Of a stretch of 64,000 nucleotides of DNA, positions 1 to 8,439 are shown in pieces (position 1 is the first letter of the stretch; each line of letters starts with the position of its first letter). A program made the translations under genes and the position numbers. Where the stretch lies: assembly GCF_026151345.1 (NCBI RefSeq), contig NZ_JAMQPR010000001.1, positions 1,346,231 through 1,410,230 on the forward strand. Reading direction: 5' to 3'. The DNA is from Leptospira paudalimensis (GTDB taxonomy: Bacteria > Spirochaetota > Leptospiria > Leptospirales > Leptospiraceae). The notes below the pieces were generated by a model. It saw only the letters and a list, made by a program, of their open reading frames with translations, had not been told where the DNA came from and ran no database searches.

Positions 1-1
1 C

Positions 2-445
2 CAAAATATTACGAAGTATAGTTCCCATGGAAAATTTTTTAAGAATGAAAACTATTTTCTATCTTTTTATGAAAATTTAAATAGAGAAGACCAAGTGGTC
101 TTAGGTATCTTTCATACTTTAGATGGTCATATTGGCAATTTAAGTTTGCAAGATATTTCTTGGATCAATCGCACAGCTGAATTTGCAATCATCATTGGAA
201 ATCAAAATCATCAGAATAAGGGTGTCTCTTACCAAGCAGCTAAGTACATTCTTGAACATGGTTTCAAAAAACTCAATTTGAATAAAATTTACTGTGGAAC
301 CGCTGATCAGAATATTGGAATGCAAAAACTAGCCTTAAAACTGGGAATGAAAGAAGAGGGGCGCCGTGTGGATCATCTTTTTTTAGAGGGTGGTTATCAT
401 GATGTTCTTATGTATTACATTCTAGCAAAGGATTGGAAAACGTAA
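2..445 (+). CDS. GNAT-family N-acetyltransferase, 5' truncated
   Basis: The reading frame is open from the left edge, so the gene starts before the window; 147 residues are visible. The product looks like a RimJ/RimL-type GNAT N-acetyltransferase. An acetyl-CoA loop of the Q-x-x-G type lies around HQNKGVSYQAAKY, followed by the usual helix and the C-terminal pattern NIGMQKLALKLGMKEEGRR. The beginning (KYSSHGKF) and overall pattern resemble acetyltransferases that act on amino-sugar nucleotides in pseudaminic or legionaminic acid pathways (PseH-like). The next gene begins only 4 bp after its stop, so the two are probably co-transcribed. The substrate is inferred from the context, namely the ulosonic acid genes downstream; the GNAT fold itself is well supported. 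Confidence 0.8.
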   Translation, partial: QNITKYSSHGKFFKNENYFLSFYENLNREDQVVLGIFHTLDGHIGNLSLQDISWINRTAEFAIIIGNQNHQNKGVSYQAAKYILEHGFKKLNLNKIYCGTADQNIGMQKLALKLGMKEEGRRVDHLFLEGGYHDVLMYYILAKDWKT

Positions 446-449
446 TCAT

Positions 450-1328
450 TTGATCACAATCGTTTCACACGATGCTGGTGGTGCAGAGATACTTTCTAAT
501 TATGTTCTGCAAAACAAAAATAATTATCAGTATGTTCTAGACGGACCAGCTGTTTCCATTTTTTCGAAGTTACTTAGTGAGATAAATATAAAGTCTTTAG
601 AAGAAACGATTGGGAATACAAAGTTATATATAACAGGAACTAGTTGGCAGAGCGAAATTGAAAAATTAACGATCCTAACCGCAAAAAAAAATCAAATCAA
701 AGTGGTTAGTTTCATTGATCACTGGGTAAACTATAAGGAACGATTTCTTTATAAAGATCAGTTGGTGTTGCCTGATGAAATTTGGGTTGGTGATGAAGAT
801 GCTTTTAACTTGGCGAAATCCACTTTCCCTTCAGAAATTGTAAAACTAAAATCTAATCCCTATTTCGAATCTTTAAAATCTTATTTTAAAAATTTGAAAA
901 ATGAAAATCATTCTGATGAATTGCTTAACATTCTATTTATATGTGAAAATATAAGTGACCATGCCAAAAAATCATTTAATGATGAAAGGTATTGGGGTTA
1001 CACAGAAACGGATGCAATTGAATTTTTTTTTCAAAATTTAACGAAACTTAAAATTAAATCAGGTTCTTATACTTTTAGGCCACATCCATCTGATGAAATG
1101 GGAAAGTATGATTGGGTATTAGAGAAGTATCCTGAATATCCGATTCAAATTTCGAATCGGGTTCCACTCTTTGAACAAATAGCTAAATCTGATTTGGTGG
1201 TAGGTTGCGAAAGTATGGCACTCATTGTTGCCTCATTGGCAAATAAAAAAGTAGTCAGTTGTATTCCTCCTGAAGGAAAAACTCTCGGCTTACCTCAAAG
1301 TAAAATCATTGAATTAAGAAGCCTATAA
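450..1328 (+). CDS. Unknown GT-B-like surface carbohydrate protein
   Basis: A 292-residue protein that begins with TTG, followed at once by the conserved-looking MITIVSHDAGGAEIL. I do not recognise a named family. The N-terminal glycine-rich turn after the first strand, the central RPHPSDE motif (about residue 210) and the late DLVVGCESMALIVASLANKK segment resemble the layout of GT-B glycosyltransferases and CDP-glycerol or polysialyl transferase-like proteins, in which a His-Pro motif and a Ser/Glu near the second domain contact the nucleotide sugar. It has no signal peptide or membrane segment. Its position between an acetyltransferase and CysC suggests a role in modifying or transferring a surface sugar. 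The function is inference. Confidence 0.7.
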   Translation: MITIVSHDAGGAEILSNYVLQNKNNYQYVLDGPAVSIFSKLLSEINIKSLEETIGNTKLYITGTSWQSEIEKLTILTAKKNQIKVVSFIDHWVNYKERFLYKDQLVLPDEIWVGDEDAFNLAKSTFPSEIVKLKSNPYFESLKSYFKNLKNENHSDELLNILFICENISDHAKKSFNDERYWGYTETDAIEFFFQNLTKLKIKSGSYTFRPHPSDEMGKYDWVLEKYPEYPIQISNRVPLFEQIAKSDLVVGCESMALIVASLANKKVVSCIPPEGKTLGLPQSKIIELRSL

Positions 1329-1347
1329 ATTGGAGACATCGTTTTAA

Positions 1348-1956
1348 ATGGATAATAATATAGTTTGGCTCAATCATAAAGTAACTCCAGAAGATCGGGC
1401 AAAAATAAAAAACCAAAAACCATGTATGCTTTGGCTAACAGGTCTTAGTGGATCTGGTAAATCAACAATTGCAAATGCATTGGAGAGTTATCTGAATCAA
1501 AATGGTTATCATACTGTTCTCCTTGATGGGGATAATTTGCGATTCGGTTTAAATAAAGACCTGGGATTTTCACCAGAAGATCGCTCAGAGAATATTCGTA
1601 GAATCGGAGAAGTAGGTAAACTTTTTGTAGAGGCTGGAGTCATTGTCATTGCATCTTTAATTTCACCTTTTTCGAAAGATCGAAAGATAGTTAGGGATTT
1701 ATTTTCAGAAAATGAGTTTATAGAAGTTTATATTTCAACTCCTTTAGGTGTTTGTGAAAGCAGAGATCCAAAAGGTTTGTACAAAAAGGCAAGAATTGGT
1801 GAAATTCCAAATTTTACAGGGATTGGATCTCCGTATGAGGAACCAGTCAATCCTGAGATCAAAATTGATACTAACATTTATGATGTTCCAACTAGTATAG
1901 AGATGATTGTAACTCATCTATCGACTAAGGCAATTATTCCTACAAAAGGAAAGTGA
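1348..1956 (+). CDS. cysC: Adenylyl-sulfate kinase
   Basis: APS kinase phosphorylates adenosine 5'-phosphosulfate at the 3' position to make PAPS, the sulfate donor for sulfotransferases. The 202-residue protein is full length for the family. It has a P-loop GLSGSGKS at residues 32-39, the DGDNLRFGLNKDLGF substrate segment, the ENIRRIGEV motif, and the LISPF segment carrying the family's conserved serine. The C-terminal FTGIGSPYEEP region is also typical. No ATP sulfurylase (CysD/CysN) is seen nearby, so APS must come from elsewhere in the genome. A putative PAPS sulfotransferase lies 2.8 kb downstream in the same gene run, which suggests this copy serves polysaccharide sulfation rather than cysteine synthesis. 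Confidence 0.95.
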   Translation: MDNNIVWLNHKVTPEDRAKIKNQKPCMLWLTGLSGSGKSTIANALESYLNQNGYHTVLLDGDNLRFGLNKDLGFSPEDRSENIRRIGEVGKLFVEAGVIVIASLISPFSKDRKIVRDLFSENEFIEVYISTPLGVCESRDPKGLYKKARIGEIPNFTGIGSPYEEPVNPEIKIDTNIYDVPTSIEMIVTHLSTKAIIPTKGK

Positions 1957-1965
1957 TTCGGTTTT

Positions 1966-2619
1966 ATGTTGCAGAAAGTAATTAGAATTTTGTCTAACAT
2001 ATCTTATTGGAGGCTCAAACCGATTCGTTTTAACTTACGCTTAGACATTGATAAAGAAGCTAAATTAAAGTTAAACCGATCAAGTCATCTTCCTTGTCCT
2101 CTTTATGTTTCAAAAGGTGCCGAACTACAAGTTGGAGAAAATTTTCGCATTGCAAAGGATGGAATGATTTCAGTCAGAGATGGGGGAAGTAAAATTACCA
2201 TTAATGATCATGTAAGTATAGGGGCAAATTGTTCGCTTTCGGTATCTTCTGGGTTTCAACTAAATATTGGAAAAGGAACTTCTATCCATTCTAATGCAAT
2301 TTTTTCAGGTGAGATTAACATTGGTGAAGATTGTTTGTTTGGTCCTAGTGTAACATTACTTAGTACCACACATAATATTAATGGAAAACAGAAAATCAGA
2401 GAATTGGATGCAATTTATTTCAAAGAACATGGTCATTCCAAAAATGAACCAATCGAAATCGGAGACGATTGTTGGCTCGGAGTTAATTCTGTAATATTAC
2501 CAGGAGTCAAATTAGGGAAGGGTTGTGTTGTTGGAGCTAATAGTGTTGTGACTAAAAATTTCCCTGATTATTCGATTTTAGGTGGGGTTCCAGCAAAGTT
2601 ATTAAAGAAAAGAATTTAA
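1966..2619 (+). CDS. Hexapeptide-repeat acyltransferase
   Basis: A 217-residue left-handed beta-helix acyltransferase of the LacA/WbbJ/CysE type. From about residue 60 the sequence shows repeated hexapeptides (ITINDHVSIGANCSL, INIGEDCLFGPSVTLLS, IEIGDDCWLGVNSVILPGV). The catalytic histidine is probably in STTHN near residue 135. The C-terminal GVPAKLLKKR is the standard end of sugar O-acetyltransferases. It would acetylate a sugar hydroxyl or amine using acetyl-CoA in the cytoplasm. It starts 9 bp after cysC, in the same apparent operon. The acceptor is unknown. Confidence 0.88.
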   Translation: MLQKVIRILSNISYWRLKPIRFNLRLDIDKEAKLKLNRSSHLPCPLYVSKGAELQVGENFRIAKDGMISVRDGGSKITINDHVSIGANCSLSVSSGFQLNIGKGTSIHSNAIFSGEINIGEDCLFGPSVTLLSTTHNINGKQKIRELDAIYFKEHGHSKNEPIEIGDDCWLGVNSVILPGVKLGKGCVVGANSVVTKNFPDYSILGGVPAKLLKKRI

Positions 2620-2635
2620 TCTATCTGAGGTTTAT

Positions 2636-3391
2636 ATGTTATTACAAGATCAAGTTTCTGTACAGGCAAAAGCAAAGTTTAAATTTTATCCTACCTCAAT
2701 CGTAGGTTTGTTCTATTACTTTCGGTATCGAATTTTTTGTTTAAAGTCTTCTTATCTTAGAAGTTTTAGAAGAGCCAAAGAACAATTCAATTATTTTCTA
2801 TTTAAAGGACATGTAAATCTTGGTGACTTTTCATATGATCCCAGTTTAGGAAAACCAAGAGGTAAATCAATTGATGAAAAGTATTTCAGTTTTGGTTACC
2901 AACTAGAATTTAAAGACTTACCTCCAAATTTACTAGAGTATATAAAAAATTTGGAAACCGTCATTGAACATTATTTTGGATGTGAGGCTCTTGTATCCAA
3001 ACCAAATTTATGGAGAAATTTTCATATAGATGAAAAACATTATGGTAAAGACATATTTTCAGAATGTTTTCATCAAGATTTAGTGAGAGATCATCTAAAT
3101 ATGCAGTTATTCATTTTATTGCATGATACAAACGAGGAATTGGGTCCATTTGAATTCCTTCCGTATGAAGAACAATTGAATCATTTTGATTATTATCGAA
3201 AAAGAAATAGAATTAAACCAAAGTCAAACTCCATTGCTTTAACTGGAAAACGTGGTGATACTCTTTTGATTTCTACAGGTTATGTTGTACATAAAGCGGG
3301 TAATCCGATGCCTGGAAAACATCGAGATATGTTGAGTTTGGCTTTTTTCCCAAAGTATACTGGAATCGGAGAATCATTTTCTAATTTATAA
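2636..3391 (+). CDS. Phytanoyl-CoA dioxygenase-like Fe(II)/2OG oxygenase
   Basis: A 251-residue protein resembling non-haem Fe(II)/2-oxoglutarate oxygenases of the phytanoyl-CoA dioxygenase (PhyH) group. An H-x-D iron motif is visible in CFHQDLV, the distal histidine is in VVHKAGNP, and a following arginine in KHRDML could bind the 2-oxoglutarate carboxylate. The spacing (roughly 75-80 residues from HxD to the distal His) fits a cupin-like dioxygenase core. A small-molecule or sugar-linked hydroxylation is plausible from the context. It is followed 2 bp later by the aminopeptidase-like gene, so the two may act on the same substrate. The fold assignment is moderately sure; the substrate is unknown. 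Confidence 0.65.
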   Translation: MLLQDQVSVQAKAKFKFYPTSIVGLFYYFRYRIFCLKSSYLRSFRRAKEQFNYFLFKGHVNLGDFSYDPSLGKPRGKSIDEKYFSFGYQLEFKDLPPNLLEYIKNLETVIEHYFGCEALVSKPNLWRNFHIDEKHYGKDIFSECFHQDLVRDHLNMQLFILLHDTNEELGPFEFLPYEEQLNHFDYYRKRNRIKPKSNSIALTGKRGDTLLISTGYVVHKAGNPMPGKHRDMLSLAFFPKYTGIGESFSNL

Positions 3392-3393
3392 AT

Positions 3394-4767
3394 ATGTTAT
3401 CAACTTATCATGATCTAATCAAAAAAATTGCTAACTATGACAGATGTCATGCAGGACCTGAAATGGAAGCTGCATATGACGAAGTTATTAAATTTTATCC
3501 TGGTGCAAGGAAAATCCAATACCCGTGTGGAGAGAAAATTTTCCATTGGGAATTACCACCTTATTGGAGTTGTGAAGTAGCTGAATTAATTGACCCTAAA
3601 GGCAAAGTGATAGCTTCTAAAAAACATTCAAACTTATCTGTATTCAGTTATTCACCATCATTTTCAGGGAAAATTGACTTAGAGGATTTACGCCCTCATC
3701 TCTTTACCAATCCAAAAAAACCGAAAGTAATCCCATTCCATTTTAGAAATCAATACAGACATAGAAACCCAGAATGGGGGTTCTGTCTTCCTCATGATAT
3801 TTATGAGAATTTGATTCCAGGTGAATACACGGTTAACATTCAGTCTAACTTTGATTATAATGGGAAGATGACACAAGTTGACTTTCTAAAAGAAGGCAAA
3901 AGTAAAAAGGAAATTATATTTGTTGGTCATTTTGACCACCCAGACCAAATTAACGATGGTTTATCAGGCTGTATCGCTTCTTTCGAAGTGATCAATCGAT
4001 TAAAAAATCGTGAGACAAAGTATAGTTACAGAGCGTTTGCAAGTGTTGAAATTGTGGGTTCTGTTGCTTATTTGAACAATGAACCAGGATTTGCTGAGAA
4101 TATCAAGGCAGGAACCTTCCTTGCGTTATGTGGCATTAACGAACAACTAATTTACCAATCTAGTTTTTACCATCAAAATATTCTGGATAGAGCTTATGCC
4201 AATGTAATTAACACACGAGGTAATAAAGATGTAATTTTTTCACATCGTGAAAAAATTGGAAATGATGAGAATGTTTTTGATTCAGTCGGTTACGAGATTC
4301 CGATGGGAACTTTTTTGCGATGGCCATTTGAGAATTACCACACAAGTGATGATAATTTTGAAAATTATTCCAAGGAAGCTATAGAAGAATTAATAGAACG
4401 TACCTTGCAGGTAGTTGATATCCTTGAAAATGATTGTATCCCTGTTGCTAACTTCAAAGGAATTCCATCACTCGCAAGTCCTGAAATTGATCTTTATTTA
4501 TCTCCTACCAATATTTCTCAAACTAGAAACACAACTGCAATTGAAAAGTTTGGAGATAAACTATCGAAAGAAGATTGTGACTATATTCAAGGTGAAACTG
4601 ATTTGTTGTATCACTTTATGAGAATTACACTTAGGATGATGGATGGTAAACACTCAATATTAGATATCTGTGAAGAAACGAAAATGCCATTTGGTTTTGC
4701 ATTTTGGTATATAAAACAATTGGAATCAAAGGGTTTAGTTTCTTTAAAGGAAGTAGAACATTTATGA
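3394..4767 (+). CDS. DUF4910-type aminopeptidase-like protein with C-terminal winged helix
   Basis: A 457-residue protein whose centre contains a Zn-peptidase-like motif, GHFDHPDQINDGLSG (H179, D181, D188), followed by ASVEIVGS and, later, ENYHTSDDNF. These are the positions expected for metal ligands and a catalytic glutamate in M28-like aminopeptidases. The last 70 residues (DGKHSILDICEETKMPFGF onward) look like a winged helix. This matches the DUF2172/DUF4910/HTH_47 architecture as I remember it, which recurs in bacterial polysaccharide loci and whose activity is not established as far as I know. No signal peptide is visible, so it is probably cytoplasmic. It could deacylate or cleave an amide on a sugar intermediate. 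Confidence 0.8.
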   Translation: MLSTYHDLIKKIANYDRCHAGPEMEAAYDEVIKFYPGARKIQYPCGEKIFHWELPPYWSCEVAELIDPKGKVIASKKHSNLSVFSYSPSFSGKIDLEDLRPHLFTNPKKPKVIPFHFRNQYRHRNPEWGFCLPHDIYENLIPGEYTVNIQSNFDYNGKMTQVDFLKEGKSKKEIIFVGHFDHPDQINDGLSGCIASFEVINRLKNRETKYSYRAFASVEIVGSVAYLNNEPGFAENIKAGTFLALCGINEQLIYQSSFYHQNILDRAYANVINTRGNKDVIFSHREKIGNDENVFDSVGYEIPMGTFLRWPFENYHTSDDNFENYSKEAIEELIERTLQVVDILENDCIPVANFKGIPSLASPEIDLYLSPTNISQTRNTTAIEKFGDKLSKEDCDYIQGETDLLYHFMRITLRMMDGKHSILDICEETKMPFGFAFWYIKQLESKGLVSLKEVEHL

Positions 4768-5897
4768 TATTTGTAACTGGAATGTTTCGTTCGGGAACTA
4801 CATTTGTCGCTCGTTTGTTAAATCAATCAGATGAGATTTCATTTGCATCAGATCCTTTTTTTGCCGTTTTGAAAGACTTTCGTAATACTCTTTCGAATGA
4901 GTCTGCTCACAAAGTGGATCCACATGCCCCTCTTGAAGATTATTATTTTGACGAGAGTAAGTTTAACTTTTTTAAAACAATACAGAATACTAGTTTGAGT
5001 GATGTAAAAATTCCAAACTTAAAATATTTGAAAGAGTTTACGGAAGCTTCCTCTTTCCCATATTCTGAATTGTTATCTAAACAAATTCATAGAATAAATG
5101 CAAATAACTATGGGGACTTTTTAAAACAAGGGGAACAGATTCTACGCGAGGTATATGGCAATAAAAGATTGTCTGGATTTAAAGAGGTATGGGCAAATGA
5201 ATTTGCACCGCATATCATCAATGTATTTCCGAATACTTCAAAGGTTATTCATATCATCCGTGATCCAAGGGCTATTTTGGTATCAAATTTTTATTCAGAG
5301 GGCCGATACCCAATTCTCTTTTTGGCACGTCAATGGAGAAAACTTGTTACACTCGCATACAGCTATACTAAATCAAATCCAAACAATATGATCATTAAGT
5401 ATGAAGATTTGATTTTAAATCCGAAAGATACCATTCAAGGGATTTGTAATTTTGTTGGAATAAAATTCGATGAAAAGTTACTTAGTACGGAAGAGATCAC
5501 TGATGGTGGTAATAAAAAATGGACTCAAAATTCAACATTCCAGGAAAATGCGTCTTCAGGATTTAATCAATCTTCTGTGAATCGATGGAAGGATAAAATC
5601 AAACATTCAGATCGAATGGCAATTGAATTTCTATGTTATCCAGAAATGAAATTACTTGGTTATTCTGATTTTGTAGATGAATCTTTTAAGGATATTTCAT
5701 CTACCAATTTAATAGATGAGAAAGACAAATTGGCTAAATGGATTATGCCTTATTCTGAGTTAAATATACCACAAGAATTCGAAAAAGAAAAGAACAGGTT
5801 TGGATTGTTATCAAAGAATGTTACTGAGAAAGAAAAGGAATTAAATTTTCTAGTCCCTTCTGTATATGAGGAATTTAAATCAATTTTATCTAGATGA
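4764..5897 (+). CDS. PAPS-dependent sulfotransferase
   Basis: A 377-residue sulfotransferase of the Sulfotransfer family. The 5'-phosphosulfate loop is GMFRSGTTF at residues 6-14, right after the start. The 3'-phosphate site is IHIIRDPRAILVSNFYS, with R166 and S174 in the canonical positions. It would transfer sulfate from PAPS to a sugar hydroxyl. I chose ATG 4764 because it overlaps the previous stop (ATGA) and places the phosphosulfate loop at the N-terminus; a TTG at 4704 would add 20 residues that overlap the upstream gene. Together with cysC it suggests sulfation of the polysaccharide or of a lipid acceptor. The C-terminal 60 residues are less conserved-looking. Confidence 0.88.
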   Translation: MIFVTGMFRSGTTFVARLLNQSDEISFASDPFFAVLKDFRNTLSNESAHKVDPHAPLEDYYFDESKFNFFKTIQNTSLSDVKIPNLKYLKEFTEASSFPYSELLSKQIHRINANNYGDFLKQGEQILREVYGNKRLSGFKEVWANEFAPHIINVFPNTSKVIHIIRDPRAILVSNFYSEGRYPILFLARQWRKLVTLAYSYTKSNPNNMIIKYEDLILNPKDTIQGICNFVGIKFDEKLLSTEEITDGGNKKWTQNSTFQENASSGFNQSSVNRWKDKIKHSDRMAIEFLCYPEMKLLGYSDFVDESFKDISSTNLIDEKDKLAKWIMPYSELNIPQEFEKEKNRFGLLSKNVTEKEKELNFLVPSVYEEFKSILSR

Positions 5898-7021
5898 AAT
5901 ATTGTATCACTTGTTTACAGCCAAACACGAGGGTAAATGAACAATTTTCAGAAGATGGAAAATGTTCCTCATGTATTAACTTTGATTTGACGAGGAATGT
6001 TAATTACCTTGAGAGATTTGATTTATTAAAAGAGATCATAAGTAAATATCCACGAAAAAAAGGAACTCATTTTGACTGTATCATCGGAGTCAGTGGTGGA
6101 AAGGACAGTACAAGACAAGCCATTTGGGTACGCGATAAATTAAAATTAAATCCATTACTCGTGTGTTTGAGTTATCCGCCAGAACAAGTGAGTGAACTCG
6201 GAGTTAAAAATATTTCGAATTTAATTCAGTTGGGTTTTGATGTATTATTTTCTGGTCCTGCTCCTGGAACTTGGAAAAAATTAATGAAACATGCATTCCT
6301 TACCTTTAGCAATTGGGCAAAATCAACAGAGATGGCTTTGTATAGTTCGGTACCTAAAACTGCAATCGCTTATAAAATACCATTAATCTTTATTGGAGAG
6401 AACCAAAGTTTGCGAGATCGGAAAACCATTGATCCAGAAAAACCTTGGGAGTATAATAATTTAATTTCGATGAATACTCTTGGTGGTGGTGATTTAACTT
6501 GGATGAGAGATGCTGGTTTTTCTGATGTAGAACTCATTTCATATGGTTTTCCTGATAAATCGGAAGTGAATGCTGCCGGTTTAAATGTAATAGATTTAGG
6601 TTGGTTCATTGATAACTGGGATAACTTGGGAAATGCGATGTTCTCAACTGCATATGGAATTCACATTCGTGAAGATAAAGCAGAAAATACAGGGGATCCA
6701 CTTGGTGTCAGCGCACTTGATGAAGATTGGGTAACATTAAACCAAATGATTAAGTTTTTGAAATTTGGATTTGGAAAAGTTACGGACTATATGAATGAAG
6801 ATATTCGGGTAGGAAGGATCTCAAGAGAGAAGGCAATTGAAATTGTCGAAAAATATGATGGTGCCTGTTCTGATCATTACATTGAAAGTTTTTGTCAGTA
6901 TATAGAAATTTCGGTGACTCAATTTTGGGAAGTGGTTCATAAATCTGTTAACAAATCATTATTTGAAATCACTCCTGATAAAAAAATTGTAAAAAAATTC
7001 AAAGTAGGGTTTGGACTCTGA
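5894..7021 (+). CDS. N-acetyl sugar amidotransferase, WbpG/WbuX/PseA type (module 1)
   Basis: A 375-residue PP-loop ATPase of the family that converts an N-acetyl (or carboxyl-derived) group on a sugar to an acetamidino group, using ammonia from a HisH/HisF-like pair. Two N-terminal Cys pairs (CITC and CSSC) probably bind Zn. The PP-loop SGGKDS is intact at residues 67-72. The segment RDAGFSDVELISYGFPDKSEV resembles the family. It begins by ATGA overlap with the sulfotransferase stop and is followed directly by hisH, hisF and a second amidotransferase-like gene, so a complete amidation module is present. The target could be the ulosonic acid made by the genes just downstream. Confidence 0.88.
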   Translation: MKYCITCLQPNTRVNEQFSEDGKCSSCINFDLTRNVNYLERFDLLKEIISKYPRKKGTHFDCIIGVSGGKDSTRQAIWVRDKLKLNPLLVCLSYPPEQVSELGVKNISNLIQLGFDVLFSGPAPGTWKKLMKHAFLTFSNWAKSTEMALYSSVPKTAIAYKIPLIFIGENQSLRDRKTIDPEKPWEYNNLISMNTLGGGDLTWMRDAGFSDVELISYGFPDKSEVNAAGLNVIDLGWFIDNWDNLGNAMFSTAYGIHIREDKAENTGDPLGVSALDEDWVTLNQMIKFLKFGFGKVTDYMNEDIRVGRISREKAIEIVEKYDGACSDHYIESFCQYIEISVTQFWEVVHKSVNKSLFEITPDKKIVKKFKVGFGL

Positions 7022-7635
7022 AGCGAATTAAAATTGCGATTCTAGATTACGAAGTTGGCAATCATGCATCAGTAAAAGCATGTTTGGATAAATTAGGTTT
7101 TATTGTTCAAATTACTTCAGACGTATCTGAAATTAAGGTTTGTGATTTACTGATTATGCCTGGAGTAGGCGCATTCCCAGTCGCAATACAATCACTTGTC
7201 AAAAAAAAATTAAACCATTTTTTGAAAGAATGGGTTTTAGATGGAAGACCTTTGTTTGGAATTTGTTTAGGTATGCAATTGTTTGCAAATTCTTCCACAG
7301 AAATTGAATTCCATGAAGGACTTGGGTTTATCCAAGGGAATGTCACTCAATTGTCTCAGCAGAATGATTTTCATATCGGATGGAATCAGCTTAGCATTCG
7401 CGAGGCGAATTCTTTTTTATCTGAATTTGATGGATTGGATTTTTATTTTAATCATTCCTTCGCTTATGAAAGTGATGGAGATCTTTCTCCGGCAACTACG
7501 AAGTACGTACGTGAGTTTCCTTCAATCGTGAAACATGGGCAGGTGATTGGAGTACAATTTCATCCGGAAAAAAGCCAGAATGTGGGAAAAGAATTTTTTT
7601 CCAAAATTGTAAAGGAACTAGTCAATGGCTTTTAA
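7018..7635 (+). CDS. hisH: HisH-like glutamine amidotransferase (module 1), probable non-AUG start
   Basis: A class I glutaminase that supplies ammonia to the sugar amidotransferase. The nucleophile C83 lies in GICLGMQL, and H182 and E184 lie in HPEKS. The N-terminal IAILDYEVGNHASVKA is the standard HisH opening, but the only ATG/GTG/TTG that keeps the frame is a TTG at 7084, which would cut this segment off. An in-frame stop lies at 6979. I therefore place the start at CTG 7018, overlapping the upstream TGA, with ATT codons at 7027 or 7033 as alternatives. Length from CTG is 205 residues, normal for HisH. The 3' end overlaps hisF by 11 bp. A run of nine A at 7201-7209 lies in the gene. It is unlikely to serve histidine synthesis. 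Confidence 0.85.
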   Translation: MKRIKIAILDYEVGNHASVKACLDKLGFIVQITSDVSEIKVCDLLIMPGVGAFPVAIQSLVKKKLNHFLKEWVLDGRPLFGICLGMQLFANSSTEIEFHEGLGFIQGNVTQLSQQNDFHIGWNQLSIREANSFLSEFDGLDFYFNHSFAYESDGDLSPATTKYVREFPSIVKHGQVIGVQFHPEKSQNVGKEFFSKIVKELVNGF

Positions 7636-8392
7636 GAAAAGACTGGTAGCTTCCATTTTAGTAAAAGATGGAATTGCAGTTCAATCATTTGGTTATAAAG
7701 ATTATTTACCCATCGGCAATCCAGTGATCCTTGCAGAAAACTTGGATCGTTGGGGAGTTGATGAAATTGTAATCCTTTCTATCGATAGTACAAAGAAAGG
7801 AATTGATCCTAACCTTCTTTTGTTAAGTGAAATTTCAAAACGAGTAAATACTCCGATTGCTTATGGTGGCGGAATTAAGAATTTAAAAAATGTTTTAGAT
7901 GTGATTCATTCCGGGGCGGATCGGATCATCATTGATCAAATGTACTTTCAGAATCCTTCCCAAATTAAAATGGTATCGGAATCCATTGGATCTCAGGCGG
8001 TTATACTTTCCTTGCCATGTTCTGTTTACGATGGGAAAATCTCTCATTATAATTATATTTCAAAAAAATCGGAAGTTGTGGATTTTCATTCTCTTCCTTT
8101 TATGAAAGAGTTTATAGCTTCCGAATTTCTTCTCATCGATCATATCCACGAAGGGAAACCGAATTCCTTTTCGGAAGAAATGTTGAAATTTTTTCCAAAT
8201 GATATTTCCATTATTTGTTTTGGCGGAATTTCAAATTCAAAACAAGTGGAAAGATTGTTCCAAAACCAAAATGTCGTCGGGGTATGTATAGGTAATTTTT
8301 TGAATTACAAAGAACATTATTTTCAAAACATAAAATTGGAACTGTCTAGTAATTTATTAAGAAATCCTATTTTTGAGTCTTATCAGTTTTAA
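7625..8392 (+). CDS. hisF: HisF-like protein (module 1) lacking both catalytic aspartates
   Basis: A 255-residue (beta/alpha)8 protein homologous to HisF and to the WbpH/WbuZ/AglZ group that pairs with HisH in sugar amidation. The barrel is recognisable (RLVASILVKDG, VDEIVILSIDSTKKG, PIAYGGGIKN, IICFGGISNS). The two aspartates required for cyclase activity in classical HisF (D11 and D130) align by eye with L12 and P131 here, so imidazole-glycerol-phosphate synthesis looks impossible. It may act only as an ammonia conduit. It overlaps hisH by 11 bp. The sister copy at 34120 keeps the second aspartate. Confidence 0.87.
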   Translation: MAFKKRLVASILVKDGIAVQSFGYKDYLPIGNPVILAENLDRWGVDEIVILSIDSTKKGIDPNLLLLSEISKRVNTPIAYGGGIKNLKNVLDVIHSGADRIIIDQMYFQNPSQIKMVSESIGSQAVILSLPCSVYDGKISHYNYISKKSEVVDFHSLPFMKEFIASEFLLIDHIHEGKPNSFSEEMLKFFPNDISIICFGGISNSKQVERLFQNQNVVGVCIGNFLNYKEHYFQNIKLELSSNLLRNPIFESYQF

Positions 8393-8439
8393 ATTGGCTT
8401 TTGTACAATGCTCTTAAAACCAATCCTATTATTTGAAAC

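Noticed and set aside
4704..4763. 20-residue extension of the sulfotransferase from TTG 4704
   Set aside because: It would overlap the upstream gene, whereas ATG 4764 gives an ATGA junction and puts the phosphosulfate loop at the expected N-terminal place.
7018..8392. hisH and hisF as histidine biosynthesis genes
   Set aside because: No other his gene is present, the genes flank sugar amidotransferases, and the HisF has lost both catalytic aspartates.
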